A stretch of DNA of 33,143 nucleotides from Flavobacterium macrobrachii (GTDB lineage: Bacteria; Bacteroidota; Bacteroidia; Flavobacteriales; Flavobacteriaceae). Positions 7,626 through 16,412 of the stretch are shown in pieces. The notes below the pieces were generated by a model that did not search any database, had not been told where the DNA came from, and was given only the letters and a program-made list of their open reading frames with translations. Made by a program: the position numbers and the translations under genes. The stretch covers positions 1 through 33,143 of the forward strand of contig NZ_JACTAC010000037.1 in assembly GCF_014486675.1 (NCBI RefSeq), in the 5' to 3' direction. Each line of letters starts with the position of its first letter. The first letter of the stretch is position 1.

Positions 7626-9629
7626 ATGCTAATTACCAGAATTATTGCCAAAAACTTTAAAACCTATCGCGAGCTCGATTTAGACTTGACGGTAAACGAA
7701 GAGCAGCCTATTATTTTAATTGGTGGTGAAAATGGTGGTGGTAAAACCACCTTGTTTCAAGCCATTTACTATGCCCTTTACGGTTTAAAAGTGAAAGACT
7801 TTGAACACTTCAACAAATTACAAAACGCTGGAGAAAGAGCAAAAAATGAAGGAAATAGTTCTAATAAAATCGAACTTGAAATTCACTTCACGGGTAAAGT
7901 GCTTCATAATGATTACAAATACATCATCAAGCGTTTATATACCATCAATGCGCAAAACAGCCCAGTTGAAGCAGTAACACTAAATCTTAATGGCGATGTG
8001 TTTCAATATGGTACAGCAACGCCTCATGCAGAAAGAGTAAAAAAAGAAGCCGAAGTAAATAAAATCATTAAAGCCAATCTACCACAAGAATTGAGTAAAT
8101 ATTTCTTGTTTGATGCTATGGAAGCAGGTAATTTATTAAAAGACGAATACCTGAACAGAGTCATCAAAGAAAATATTGAAAACGTAATGGGGTTCAATAA
8201 ATACATTCAATTAGGCAATGCAACTAATATTTTAACACAAGACTACATTGCACAAGGTATTGAAATTGAAGAAGAACGTAATCAATACAAAAATCTATTA
8301 GAAGAAAAGAAGAAAATTGAAGAATTAATAGTAGCAACCAACACGCATTACGAACGTGCGTTAAGCTATTCATTAAGTCAAAAGGAGTTCTATGAAAGTG
8401 CTAAAGAAGGTAAAAATCTACAAGCAAATATCAAAGAACAAATACAACTAGTAGAAAGAAAAATAGAAGACATTCTCAACAGAGAAACATTATTTATAGA
8501 ACAATCGGAAAGATTCTTAAATGATATAGAAATTCAGGTATTTATACCTAAACTCATTTCCATCATTCAGAACGAAATCGAGTTAATTTTAGCTGAAAAA
8601 AGTCAAAAAAATAACAATGATTTTATTGAACCAGAGCATATTACTAAAATTTCAGAAAAAGTAATAGCATTCTTAAAAGAAAACAATTTAATAGAATCAG
8701 AACTAACAAACGAACAAAAAGGATTACTTAAAGAATACATCATAAAAAAATCAAATCAAGACAATACCAAAACCGATTATGATTTTATCGATAAAAATGA
8801 TGTAACTAATTTGGAACAATTACTGGGTTGGTCTAGCATCAATCAATTTAACATTATAGAACAGCAAAAAGAAAGTTTGGAAAAAGAACTAGCTACTTTA
8901 CCAAATTTAAAAATTCAGTTGTTAGATTTAAGAAAAAGTGATGTTGGCGGCGGCGATGAAATTATTCAAAGCTTCGAGGTAAATGAACTCAAAATAAAAG
9001 AGTTTAAAGAAACCATCAAAAACTACAAATCTGATATTGAAAAACTAGATGCTAAAATCAAAAAATTCGACTTATCAGATGAAGAAGTTCCTAATCCAAA
9101 ATTAGAATTGCTTAAAAAATTAGGTCCATTATTTACAAAAGTATCAAACGCACTATTGATTAACAAAAAGACACGCATTGAAGAAGCCATGAAAAATGAC
9201 TTAAATACAACATTAGTGGCTTATGAAAATCAAATTGATCGTGTTGAGCTGTCGGAAGATTTAAGTAATCTTTCATTCAAAATTTACCACAAAGCAGGTA
9301 ACGAAATCTATTTGGAGGAATTAAATGCAGCATCAAAACAAATTATTATCCAGGTACTTTTAAAATCTTTACATTATTTTGGAGACTATAATCCACCTGT
9401 AATGATTGATACTGTAATGGGATATTTAGATGAAAGTAGTAGAGCTTCTCTTCTAGAAAATTATTTCCCTAAGTTATCACATCAAACCATTTTGTTAAGT
9501 ACAGATAGCGAAATAAGAAAGCATATAGATTTAGAAAAAATTGAAAATTTTATTTCAAAAAAAATCACATTAGTTCGCGATAAAGAAAATCAATTAACAG
9601 AAGTAGTTGAAGGATATTTCCCAAATTAA
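7626..9629 (+). CDS. DndD-like SMC/Rad50-type ATPase
   Basis: This is a 667-residue ABC/SMC-type ATPase. The Walker A motif GGENGGGKTT is at 33-42, LFDAMEAG follows near residue 160, a coiled-coil region spans about 200-520, and the C-terminal half-site has IDTVMGYLD from 594 and a sensor-like LLSTDSE at 623-629. The latter two resemble DndD, in which IDTPLGRLD and ILLSTDEE-like strings are typical. The position expected for the ABC signature (LSxGE+Q) reads LNAASKQ at 566-572, a degenerate version. There is no cysteine at all, so no zinc hook. DndD normally works with DndC and DndE in DNA phosphorothioation, but no dndA, dndB or dndC is present here. It probably acts as the DNA-engaging ATPase of a defence complex. 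Confidence 0.8.
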   Translation: MLITRIIAKNFKTYRELDLDLTVNEEQPIILIGGENGGGKTTLFQAIYYALYGLKVKDFEHFNKLQNAGERAKNEGNSSNKIELEIHFTGKVLHNDYKYIIKRLYTINAQNSPVEAVTLNLNGDVFQYGTATPHAERVKKEAEVNKIIKANLPQELSKYFLFDAMEAGNLLKDEYLNRVIKENIENVMGFNKYIQLGNATNILTQDYIAQGIEIEEERNQYKNLLEEKKKIEELIVATNTHYERALSYSLSQKEFYESAKEGKNLQANIKEQIQLVERKIEDILNRETLFIEQSERFLNDIEIQVFIPKLISIIQNEIELILAEKSQKNNNDFIEPEHITKISEKVIAFLKENNLIESELTNEQKGLLKEYIIKKSNQDNTKTDYDFIDKNDVTNLEQLLGWSSINQFNIIEQQKESLEKELATLPNLKIQLLDLRKSDVGGGDEIIQSFEVNELKIKEFKETIKNYKSDIEKLDAKIKKFDLSDEEVPNPKLELLKKLGPLFTKVSNALLINKKTRIEEAMKNDLNTTLVAYENQIDRVELSEDLSNLSFKIYHKAGNEIYLEELNAASKQIIIQVLLKSLHYFGDYNPPVMIDTVMGYLDESSRASLLENYFPKLSHQTILLSTDSEIRKHIDLEKIENFISKKITLVRDKENQLTEVVEGYFPN

Positions 9630-9641
9630 TACTAGGAAGTT

Positions 9642-11222
9642 ATGGCAGCAATAGAAACAGGTTTAAGACAAGCGGAAGCACTAAATTCAAAAATGAATGA
9701 TTTGCGTGAACGTTTAGAAAAATATATCAATTTAAAACATTATACAGACAATCATAAAAACGTGACCCCAAAAGGTAATGCTAAATTGATGCGTATGTGT
9801 TTAATTGCAGGTTTGTCCGACACAGAAAAAAGAACAAAAGACGATTTAAATATGCAAATGTCTTCAAATAGTATTCACCCAACGCTATTTACAGTTCACA
9901 ATTTAAACGGAATACTAGCATCATTAATCAAGTTAAGGTACCATGATTTAGATATCAATTGGGAAGATAATATCTCAAAAAGTAAAGTGGTAAATGCAGA
10001 AATATTTAGAGGTTTTGACATTTTAATGAAAAATGATACTTTACACAATTGGTTAAAAATAAGTACTACAGCATCTATAAAAGCAGGCCAAATCCCTTTT
10101 TTAAATTTAAATATAGGTAGTTATGATGGCGACATCAATGCCTATTTAGATATGAATAGTAAGAATGTAACCAATACACAAATTTTGGTGGCAGGTACTA
10201 CAGGTTCTGGAAAATCAAATTTATTAGCGGTATTAATGAACGAAATGCGTTCATTATCCGTAGAAAGTAATTATCCGGTAAACTTCCTATTCTTTGACTA
10301 CAAAGGCGAGTTTTCCGACCTGGCAAATAACGATTGGTTACGTCATTTTGAAGTAGACCGTTCGGCTATTTTAGACCCAATGATAGAACCTTTACCTTTT
10401 ACACCTTTCAAAAATTTCGTAGGCAAAACACAAAATGAAATCAACTTATACTCAACTGAATTAGCCAATGCTTTGTTATCAATAGACAGAGCAACTATTA
10501 GTGCTAATATGAGTGAAAGATTGTCATCAGCAATTATAAATACATATAAAGATACCAAAGGGAAACCTATCAACTTTACTCAAATAATCGAAAGCTACAC
10601 AGAACTACAACCCGAAAGAGACAGAGATAAAACCGACAGTGTAAAAGCGGTATTGAGTCAATTAGAACGTTCTAATTTGTTTTCAAACGAAGATCGTATT
10701 GATTTAATTAAAAATAGTTTCATAGTAAAAATGGATAAGTTTCCAAACGACGGTCCAATTGGTAAAGCTATAGTATATTTCATAGTATCTAAACTAAATG
10801 CTATTTATGAAAACCTCCCGGTACAAGCAAATGATAAAGAAAAGGTAGAGCTGCGTCACTTCACTATCATTGATGAAGCACATTACATGTTAGGTTTTGA
10901 TAACAAACCACTTCGCGATTTAATAGCTGTAGGTCGTAATAAAGGCATGAGTATCATACTTGCAACCCAAAACATGGATGCATATAAAAGTAAATTCTTT
11001 GATTTCTATGCAAACGCCCAATATCCATTAATAATGAAACAACAATCCATCAATGATGGCGTACTAAAAGATATGTATGGAGTATCGGGAAGTGAATTAG
11101 TAGAAATAAAACAAGCCATTGCAGGCCTTCAAAAAGGAGAACTCATCATCAAAAACAACGATGCCATTTTAATGGGATTAGGAAAAAAATATAAGAAAAT
11201 TAAAGTGAGACATTTGATCTAA
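9642..11222 (+). CDS. HerA/FtsK-type ATPase with probable DndE-like N-terminal domain
   Basis: The C-terminal two thirds (about 150-526) is a HerA/FtsK-type motor: Walker A GTTGSGKSN at 185-193, Walker B IIDEAH at 409-414, and a sensor/arginine-finger region with GRNKG (431-435) and LATQN. HerA-type hexamers pump or unwind double-stranded DNA with a partner nuclease. The N-terminal part (about 20-140: LEKYINLKHYT, TPKGNAKL, then NAEIFRGFDIL) resembles DndE, the small DNA-binding protein of phosphorothioation systems; fused DndE-HerA proteins are known. The DndE call rests on pattern only and is less sure than HerA. It follows the DndD-like gene by 12 bp and ends the island; the next 700 bp are repeats. 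Confidence 0.82.
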   Translation: MAAIETGLRQAEALNSKMNDLRERLEKYINLKHYTDNHKNVTPKGNAKLMRMCLIAGLSDTEKRTKDDLNMQMSSNSIHPTLFTVHNLNGILASLIKLRYHDLDINWEDNISKSKVVNAEIFRGFDILMKNDTLHNWLKISTTASIKAGQIPFLNLNIGSYDGDINAYLDMNSKNVTNTQILVAGTTGSGKSNLLAVLMNEMRSLSVESNYPVNFLFFDYKGEFSDLANNDWLRHFEVDRSAILDPMIEPLPFTPFKNFVGKTQNEINLYSTELANALLSIDRATISANMSERLSSAIINTYKDTKGKPINFTQIIESYTELQPERDRDKTDSVKAVLSQLERSNLFSNEDRIDLIKNSFIVKMDKFPNDGPIGKAIVYFIVSKLNAIYENLPVQANDKEKVELRHFTIIDEAHYMLGFDNKPLRDLIAVGRNKGMSIILATQNMDAYKSKFFDFYANAQYPLIMKQQSINDGVLKDMYGVSGSELVEIKQAIAGLQKGELIIKNNDAILMGLGKKYKKIKVRHLI

Positions 11223-11267
11223 ATTAAAACCTTCTTTACCTAAGTTTGATGAATAAAAAACAAATTT

Positions 11268-11778
11268 CCTTCTAAAGGTTCTCGATATAATTTTCTATTT
11301 CAAAAACTAGCGTTTTTAAAATAGAAAATCACTCGAACTGACGTATGTAGTAAAAGTGAAATCGTCCTCAGTACGTCACTTCGAGTGATTTTACGCAATG
11401 CAATGGAGTAAAATTGTATCGAGAAGCGATTAACAAATATCCTTCTAAGCGTTCTCGATATAATTTTCTATTTCAAATACTAGCGTTTTTAAAATAAAAA
11501 ATCACTCGAATTGACGTATGTAATAAAAGTGAAATCGTCCAGAATACGCCACTTAGAGTGGTTTTACGCAATGCAATGGAGTAAAATTGTATCGAGAAGC
11601 GATTAACAAATATCCTTCTAAGTGTTCTCGATACTATTTTACAAATTAAAAACTAGCATTTTTAATTTATAAAATCACTCGAACTGACGATGGTAGTAAA
11701 AGGAAAATCATCCTCAACACGTCACTTCGAGTGATTTTACGCAATGCAATGGAGTAAAATTGTATCGAGAAGCGATTA
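11268..11778. repeat. 173-bp tandem repeat, three units, each an inverted pair of hairpin repeats
   Basis: Units begin at 11268, 11441 and 11614, a period of exactly 173 bp, and end with GAGAAGCGATTA. Each holds a 67-bp copy in plus orientation (first at 11277-11343) and a shorter 54-bp copy in minus orientation (first at 11374-11427, from CGTCACTTCGAGTG to ATCGAGAAGC). Hairpin arms vary between plus copies and stay paired. In the second minus copy the small dyad changes from TCACT/AGTGA to CCACT/AGTGG (11549-11561), a compensatory change. It is the same family as 133-337. The rest of 11223-11918 shows no gene. Confidence 0.85.
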
Positions 11779-11841
11779 TATATTAGTCTATTCACATTAA
11801 TTCAAATTCACTATTTATACTATACATCTCGATTTTTTGAA

Positions 11842-11849
11842 TAATTTTG
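11842..11849 (+). promoter_or_regulatory. -7 promoter element for the AraC/TPR regulator
   Basis: TAATTTTG matches TAnnTTTG and lies 70 bp before the ATG at 11919. No TTG is well placed as a -33 element, so support is moderate. Confidence 0.35.
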
Positions 11850-11918
11850 GCACGATAGACTATTGGTACTATTCTATAATTTGTATTTAATTCAAAAAAA
11901 AACTACTTGATACTCAAA

Positions 11919-13625
11919 ATGGCCAAACTTATTTTTACTGTTCTATTATTAGTATCTTTTTCTTTTACGACTGCTCAAGAGTTGAATTACCAAGAAATAA
12001 AACAAACACGAAGCATTCAAGAAAAACTAATTTCAAATCCAGATATAGCCTACCAAGAAGCTTTGGAAATTAGTAAATCAAATAACGAGTTGCTAAGTTT
12101 TCATGGTAACTACTATATAGCCAATTACTATTACAACAAGTCAGAGTTGATTTATTCAAAAAAACTGCTCCTAAATCTTATTGATACTATTGAAAAAAGT
12201 AACCTTCCTAAATCAAGTAAAGCCTATCAAGATTTACTGGGAATTTGCGTCAACAAACTTTTCTATATCCATAAAAATTTAGGCGAATACGACAGAGCAT
12301 TGTTTTATCTGGATAAATATAAAACTAGCTTACCCGATAATCGTTTTAACGAACACTATGGTGCCATAAAAATAGCCATGGGCGATTATGTAAGTGGAAT
12401 TGCTTTGTTAAAGAAAGAATTGCAAACAACTCCACACTTAAAACTAGGTGTAGGTGAAAAAAAAATAATGAACAACAAATTGTTTGCTGATAAATACAAT
12501 AGTATTGGAGATGCGTATCAAGCCTATTACTTACAATCAAAAAAATCAGTTTTTATAGATTCTGCAAACTACTATTTCAATGCTGCGGCAACACTGATGC
12601 TAAAGGATAATTTTTATCCTGATTATACCAAAGCATTGTTGCGAATGCGGTTAGCAAAAAGTGCAGCGTTAGAAGAAAATTACAATAAATCATTGTCATT
12701 ATACAGACAGGGAAAAAATTATCCTGTTGTTAAAGACAATGTAAGAACACAACAGTTATTTGATTTAGGAATGGCAGATTGTTTCTATCATTTAAAACAA
12801 TCCGATTCAGCCATTTTCTATTGCAAGAAATACATTGAAAACTATCAAACAACGAAGGTTTCAAAAGAAAATTTATTGATGGCATACAATATTATGACCC
12901 AATGTTATAATGATAAAAAAGACACAAAAAACGCCTATCGCTACGCTAAAAAAAGTTTAGAATTAATTCAATCCATAGAAGGGATAAAAAGTAAATCTTT
13001 AAGTTTTCTTCACAATTATGATCTTTCAATCATAAAAAAAGAATCTAACCAAATTATTGCTTCCAAAAATTACTTCAAAAGGTCACTTTTTGGCATCTCC
13101 ATCCTACTACTAATCGTTAGTATTGGTTTTTATTATTATTACAAACTTCAAAAGGAAAAGCAAATCCGCTTTTTAAAAATTATCGAAAATCTCAAAGAAA
13201 CAAAAACTATTGATACGCACAATCTACATTCAAATAGCACCGAAGAACTTCCAAAACAACTCATTGATGAGGAACTTATTGAAAAAATTGCTATCGGTTT
13301 AAAAAAGTTAGAACAAAAAGAAGCCTTTCTAGAACCCAATTTCAAGTTAGCTTATGTAGCAAAAAAAGTAAACACGAATACTGCTTATTTGTCGCAATAT
13401 TTTAATCAGGTAATACAAAAAACCTTTTCGGAATATACCCAAGAATTACGAGTTCAATATGTATTGCAAAAACTCAATGATGTTCCCTATTTTCGTAAAT
13501 ATACCTTGCAAGCCATTGCAGAAGAAGTAGGTTATAAAGATGCCAAAACATTTGTTCGTGTTTTTAAAAAGCAAACGGGTATTTCTCCTAATTATTATAT
13601 TGAAAAATTGGAAAATACCAATTAA
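11919..13625 (+). CDS. Membrane-anchored TPR/AraC-family transcriptional regulator
   Basis: Domain order is a signal peptide or signal anchor (about 1-20, ending TTAQE), a TPR-like helical region (about 25-375), one transmembrane helix (about 390-410, GISILLLIVSIGFYYYY), a linker, and a C-terminal AraC-type helix-turn-helix (about 465-565, with YVAKKVNTNTAYLSQYFN and AIAEEVGYKDAKTFVRVFKK). Such proteins are common in Flavobacteriia: the periplasmic TPR part senses or binds partners and the cytoplasmic part binds DNA. I chose the ATG at 11919 because the frame only extends upstream to a TTG at 11907 and the signal peptide fits the ATG. The two transcription units downstream carry 21-bp-spaced direct repeats typical of AraC targets, so it probably controls them. 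Confidence 0.88.
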   Translation: MAKLIFTVLLLVSFSFTTAQELNYQEIKQTRSIQEKLISNPDIAYQEALEISKSNNELLSFHGNYYIANYYYNKSELIYSKKLLLNLIDTIEKSNLPKSSKAYQDLLGICVNKLFYIHKNLGEYDRALFYLDKYKTSLPDNRFNEHYGAIKIAMGDYVSGIALLKKELQTTPHLKLGVGEKKIMNNKLFADKYNSIGDAYQAYYLQSKKSVFIDSANYYFNAAATLMLKDNFYPDYTKALLRMRLAKSAALEENYNKSLSLYRQGKNYPVVKDNVRTQQLFDLGMADCFYHLKQSDSAIFYCKKYIENYQTTKVSKENLLMAYNIMTQCYNDKKDTKNAYRYAKKSLELIQSIEGIKSKSLSFLHNYDLSIIKKESNQIIASKNYFKRSLFGISILLLIVSIGFYYYYKLQKEKQIRFLKIIENLKETKTIDTHNLHSNSTEELPKQLIDEELIEKIAIGLKKLEQKEAFLEPNFKLAYVAKKVNTNTAYLSQYFNQVIQKTFSEYTQELRVQYVLQKLNDVPYFRKYTLQAIAEEVGYKDAKTFVRVFKKQTGISPNYYIEKLENTN

Positions 13626-13741
13626 ACAATTAAAAACCAATATAATAAACTCATTCTTTGAATAGATTTTTTATAAATAGTCCAATGAACTAATTGGTCT
13701 AACACTTCATATCTCATAGTTTTGGAAAGAATTTAATCGAG

Positions 13742-13812
13742 TTCAAAAATCAAATTCAAAAATCAAATTCAAAAATCAAATTCAATATCAAGTTCAAAAA
13801 TCAAGTTCAATT
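13742..13812. repeat. 12-13 bp tandem repeat (TTCAAAAATCAAA)
   Basis: About five and a half units of TTCAAAAATCAA(A/G) run head to tail, the fourth shortened to 12 bp. Looser copies of the same word occur at about 20834-20900. The tract lies just upstream of the AACGTT array. It is a likely slippage-prone region; whether it tunes promoter strength is unknown. Confidence 0.7.
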
Positions 13813-13827
13813 TTTAAATTCGATATA

Positions 13828-13918
13828 AACGTTAATCAACAAAACTCAAACGTTTTTATTCCAAAACGCAACGTTCCTACATTCATCAAAAATAACTCAA
13901 CTACTATATGTACTATTG
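13828..13918 (+). promoter_or_regulatory. Operator array (3 x AACGTT, 21-bp steps) and promoter, unit 1
   Basis: AACGTT occurs at 13828, 13849 and 13870, exactly 21 bp apart. TACTATTG (13911-13918), one mismatch from TAnnTTTG, begins 41 bp after the third box start. The whole leader, through to ATCAATTAAAAACACT before the ATG at 14054, is closely related to that at 16413-16655. The 21-bp spacing is that of AraC-family half sites, and an AraC-type regulator is encoded immediately upstream. Confidence 0.7.
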
Positions 13919-14053
13919 TTGTCAAATTATCAGCATGCTTTTAAACCACTCTTTTAAATTCTAAATAAAATGACGTTCTTATTAGTATTTATTTCCAATC
14001 CAAAAAATTAATTATCAATTAAAACTTTAACTAAAATCAATTAAAAACACTTT

Positions 14054-15247
14054 ATGAAAAAACAATTATTTTTTATTGCAATTGCAAGTTTATTTACCTC
14101 AATCGCATCAGCAGCCGATTTATATGTTAGAGATTTAGGCGCTGGTGGTTCTTACTCAACAATTAGTGCCGCTATAACAGCAGCTAATGATGGCGACAGG
14201 ATTATTATACGTCCAAAAGCAGGAAGTCTTCCTTTCATTGAGAATTTAACAATTGACAAATCATTATCATTTGTTTCTGAAATCAATTTCTCAAAATATA
14301 TTTTGCAAGGAACAATAACAGTAACACCAGCTGCAGGAAGAGTAGTAACAATTCATAATTTACAAATATCAGGAACTAATACTATATCCGTTTCAGCAGA
14401 TACCACTGGAGGAAGAACCACACTTAATATATTAAATTCTACAACTGCCGCTGTAAATGCTGGTGTAGCCAATACCACTTTAAATATGTCTGGATGTACT
14501 GGTGCAGCAATAGCAATGTCTCATGGAAGGGTTACTGGAAATAAGCTAACATCTATTACCATCAACACGCCAACAATTGATACAAATCCTTCTACTGATG
14601 ATATCGAAATAATTGCTAATGCCTTTTCAGTAACCGGTACTGCAATTAATTTGAATCAAAAGAATTACAATTTTAGGATATTGAATAATTTTGCTGCAAC
14701 TGGTTATGTAACGATTAGTGCCGTGAAAAATAATAGTACAAATGAAATTATTAATAACGTTATTTCCTCTACTAATACTTCGAATGCTGCAAATAACAGT
14801 ATTCAAGTAAGCTCACCTACAGGATTTACTGGTCTTATTTCAATATTAAACAATGTCTTTTATTATATAGGACCAACTTTTGGTAGTTACTATCCAGTAA
14901 CTGCAAGTGGCGTAAGCTGTTATGTGTATTACAACGTATCTAATTATTCGGTTTCAATGCCAACTATTACTAATTCAGGCAACAACAATACTGCCTCAAT
15001 TACATTAAATACTACAACTTATACTGTAAATGGATTAGCTGCAAATACTGGAAGCCCAGAAGATGATTTTGCTGATATTGACTTAAGCAGAAATGATCGT
15101 GGTAACTTTGGTGGTTCTAACAGCTGGACTAATTATTGGCCAACTGCTGTTGGAAACAAACCACAAGTAAATTATTTGAACACTCCAAGAAGGATTTATA
15201 CTGGTACTACAGAGATGAATGCAACGGGTTCAGGTTATTCTAAATAA
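14054..15247 (+). CDS. Secreted beta-helix-like protein
   Basis: A 397-residue exported protein with a clear signal peptide (MKKQLFFIAIASLFTSIASA). The mature part starts DLYVRDLGAGGSYSTISAAI followed by NDGDRIIIRPK, an opening typical of right-handed parallel beta-helix (pectate-lyase-like) surface proteins. Many Asn- and Thr-rich short beta repeats follow (about 90-320). No catalytic motif is recognisable, and no T9SS sorting domain is seen at the C-terminus, unlike its neighbours. It starts a transcription unit driven from the AACGTT-array leader and is followed 19 bp later by the next gene. A role at the cell surface, in adhesion or polysaccharide contact, is inferred. Confidence 0.8.
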   Translation: MKKQLFFIAIASLFTSIASAADLYVRDLGAGGSYSTISAAITAANDGDRIIIRPKAGSLPFIENLTIDKSLSFVSEINFSKYILQGTITVTPAAGRVVTIHNLQISGTNTISVSADTTGGRTTLNILNSTTAAVNAGVANTTLNMSGCTGAAIAMSHGRVTGNKLTSITINTPTIDTNPSTDDIEIIANAFSVTGTAINLNQKNYNFRILNNFAATGYVTISAVKNNSTNEIINNVISSTNTSNAANNSIQVSSPTGFTGLISILNNVFYYIGPTFGSYYPVTASGVSCYVYYNVSNYSVSMPTITNSGNNNTASITLNTTTYTVNGLAANTGSPEDDFADIDLSRNDRGNFGGSNSWTNYWPTAVGNKPQVNYLNTPRRIYTGTTEMNATGSGYSK

Positions 15248-15266
15248 TATAATACCTGAGTCTAAG

Positions 15267-16280
15267 ATGAAAAAATATATTTATAGTCTATTGGCCGTTA
15301 TGACAATGAGTTTATCTTCAGCCCAATTGTCATCGTTAAGCCAAGCCGAATATTTTTGGGATGCCGATCCTGGCGAAGGAAACGGAACCGCCATTACTGC
15401 ACAAGATGGAAACTTTAATAGCATTTTTGAGAAAATAGCTGTGAATGGATTAAACGCTCCTAGTGTTGGTTTACATAAGTTTAGTGTCAGAGTTAAAGAT
15501 AATTCAGGGGTTTGGGGACCAGTTTTTACTAATATCATAATTGTGGAGTCTACTACTACTCCAAACCCTATGACACTTACGCAAGCAGAATACTTTTGGG
15601 ATACCGATCCAGGTGAAGGAAGTGCCACGCTGCTTTTAGCAATTGATGGTGACCTTAACAGTGCTATCGAAAAAGTAGCTGTTGCAGGTTTAGGAGCGCC
15701 AAGTGTTGGGCTGCATACATTCTCTATCCGTGTTAAAGACAACCAAGGAGTTTGGGGACCAACGTTTACCAATAGTATTACTGTTGAAAGCACTACCACT
15801 CCACTACCGGTAAGTCTTACCCAAGCTGAGTATTTCTGGGATGTCGATCCGGGAGAAGGAAGCGCTACACCTCTTTTAGCTTTTGACGGAAACTTTAATA
15901 CTGCTTTTGAAAAGCTTCTCGGTGATGCTATTCCAATTGTAAATCCTGTAGGATTGCATAAATTCTGTGTTCGTGTTAAAGACAACCAAGGAATTTGGGG
16001 ACCAATCTTTACTAATGCAATTTATATTGAAACAGTTTTGAGTGTAAATCCTAATGAAATGGCTGATAATTATTATTTTGTTCCAAACCCAGCAACTTCA
16101 TTTATTCGTTTTAATAAAGACATTGAAAGTATCACAATAGTTGATTTGAATGGAAGACAAATAGCGGCTTCAATATCAAACAATGAAGTTAACATTGAAG
16201 GATTGGCTAAAGGAACTTATATTCTAAAAGTTACTACACCAGAAGGTCTAACGTTTAATAAAAAAATGATTAAAAGATAA
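15267..16280 (+). CDS. T9SS-sorted protein with three EYFWDxDPGEG repeats
   Basis: A signal peptide (MKKYIYSLLAVMTMSLSSAQ) is followed by three repeats of about 80-85 residues, each opening with EYFWD(A/T/V)DPGEG and closing with VRVKD-NxGxWGPxFTN. The last 75 residues form a type A sorting domain (NYYFVPNPATSFIRF ... LKVTTPEGLTFNKKMIKR) that targets the protein to the T9SS. The frame is open further upstream to 15219, but that would overlap the previous gene and bury the signal peptide, so I place the start at 15267. It is probably co-transcribed with the beta-helix gene. The repeats are also visible in the DNA at a period of about 245 bp, indicating internal duplication. Confidence 0.85.
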   Translation: MKKYIYSLLAVMTMSLSSAQLSSLSQAEYFWDADPGEGNGTAITAQDGNFNSIFEKIAVNGLNAPSVGLHKFSVRVKDNSGVWGPVFTNIIIVESTTTPNPMTLTQAEYFWDTDPGEGSATLLLAIDGDLNSAIEKVAVAGLGAPSVGLHTFSIRVKDNQGVWGPTFTNSITVESTTTPLPVSLTQAEYFWDVDPGEGSATPLLAFDGNFNTAFEKLLGDAIPIVNPVGLHKFCVRVKDNQGIWGPIFTNAIYIETVLSVNPNEMADNYYFVPNPATSFIRFNKDIESITIVDLNGRQIAASISNNEVNIEGLAKGTYILKVTTPEGLTFNKKMIKR

Positions 16281-16298
16281 TTTTAGTTTTGCTTTTAA

Positions 16299-16334
16299 AA
16301 ATCCTAAACTTCAAAATAATGAAGTTTAGGATTT
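16299..16334 (+). terminator. Strong hairpin after the T9SS repeat gene
   Basis: Perfect 14-bp arms AAATCCTAAACTTC and GAAGTTTAGGATTT flank an 8-base loop, 18 bp after the stop codon. Only a short T stretch follows. It probably ends the 14054-16280 unit. Confidence 0.75.
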
Positions 16335-16412
16335 GACTTTGCAATTCAAATTTTTTTGAATTCATCAATTAAAATTTAATAAACAAATAAAAAAATTGGA
16401 CTCCTACAAAAA

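Noticed and set aside
2148..11222. Complete Dnd phosphorothioation or BREX system
   Set aside because: No DndA, DndB or DndC and no BrxA/BrxZ/PglX-type proteins are present; only DndD and DndE-like parts occur.
11268..11778. 173-bp repeats read as a CRISPR or transposon
   Set aside because: Units are too long with no unique spacers, and there is no transposase frame or target-site duplication.
11907..11918. TTG start for the AraC/TPR regulator
   Set aside because: It only adds four residues before a good ATG and a standard signal peptide.
15281..15985. Long minus-strand open frame (234 codons) opposite the EYFWD repeat gene
   Set aside because: It mirrors the internal repeats of the plus-strand gene, has no start context and no recognisable protein features.
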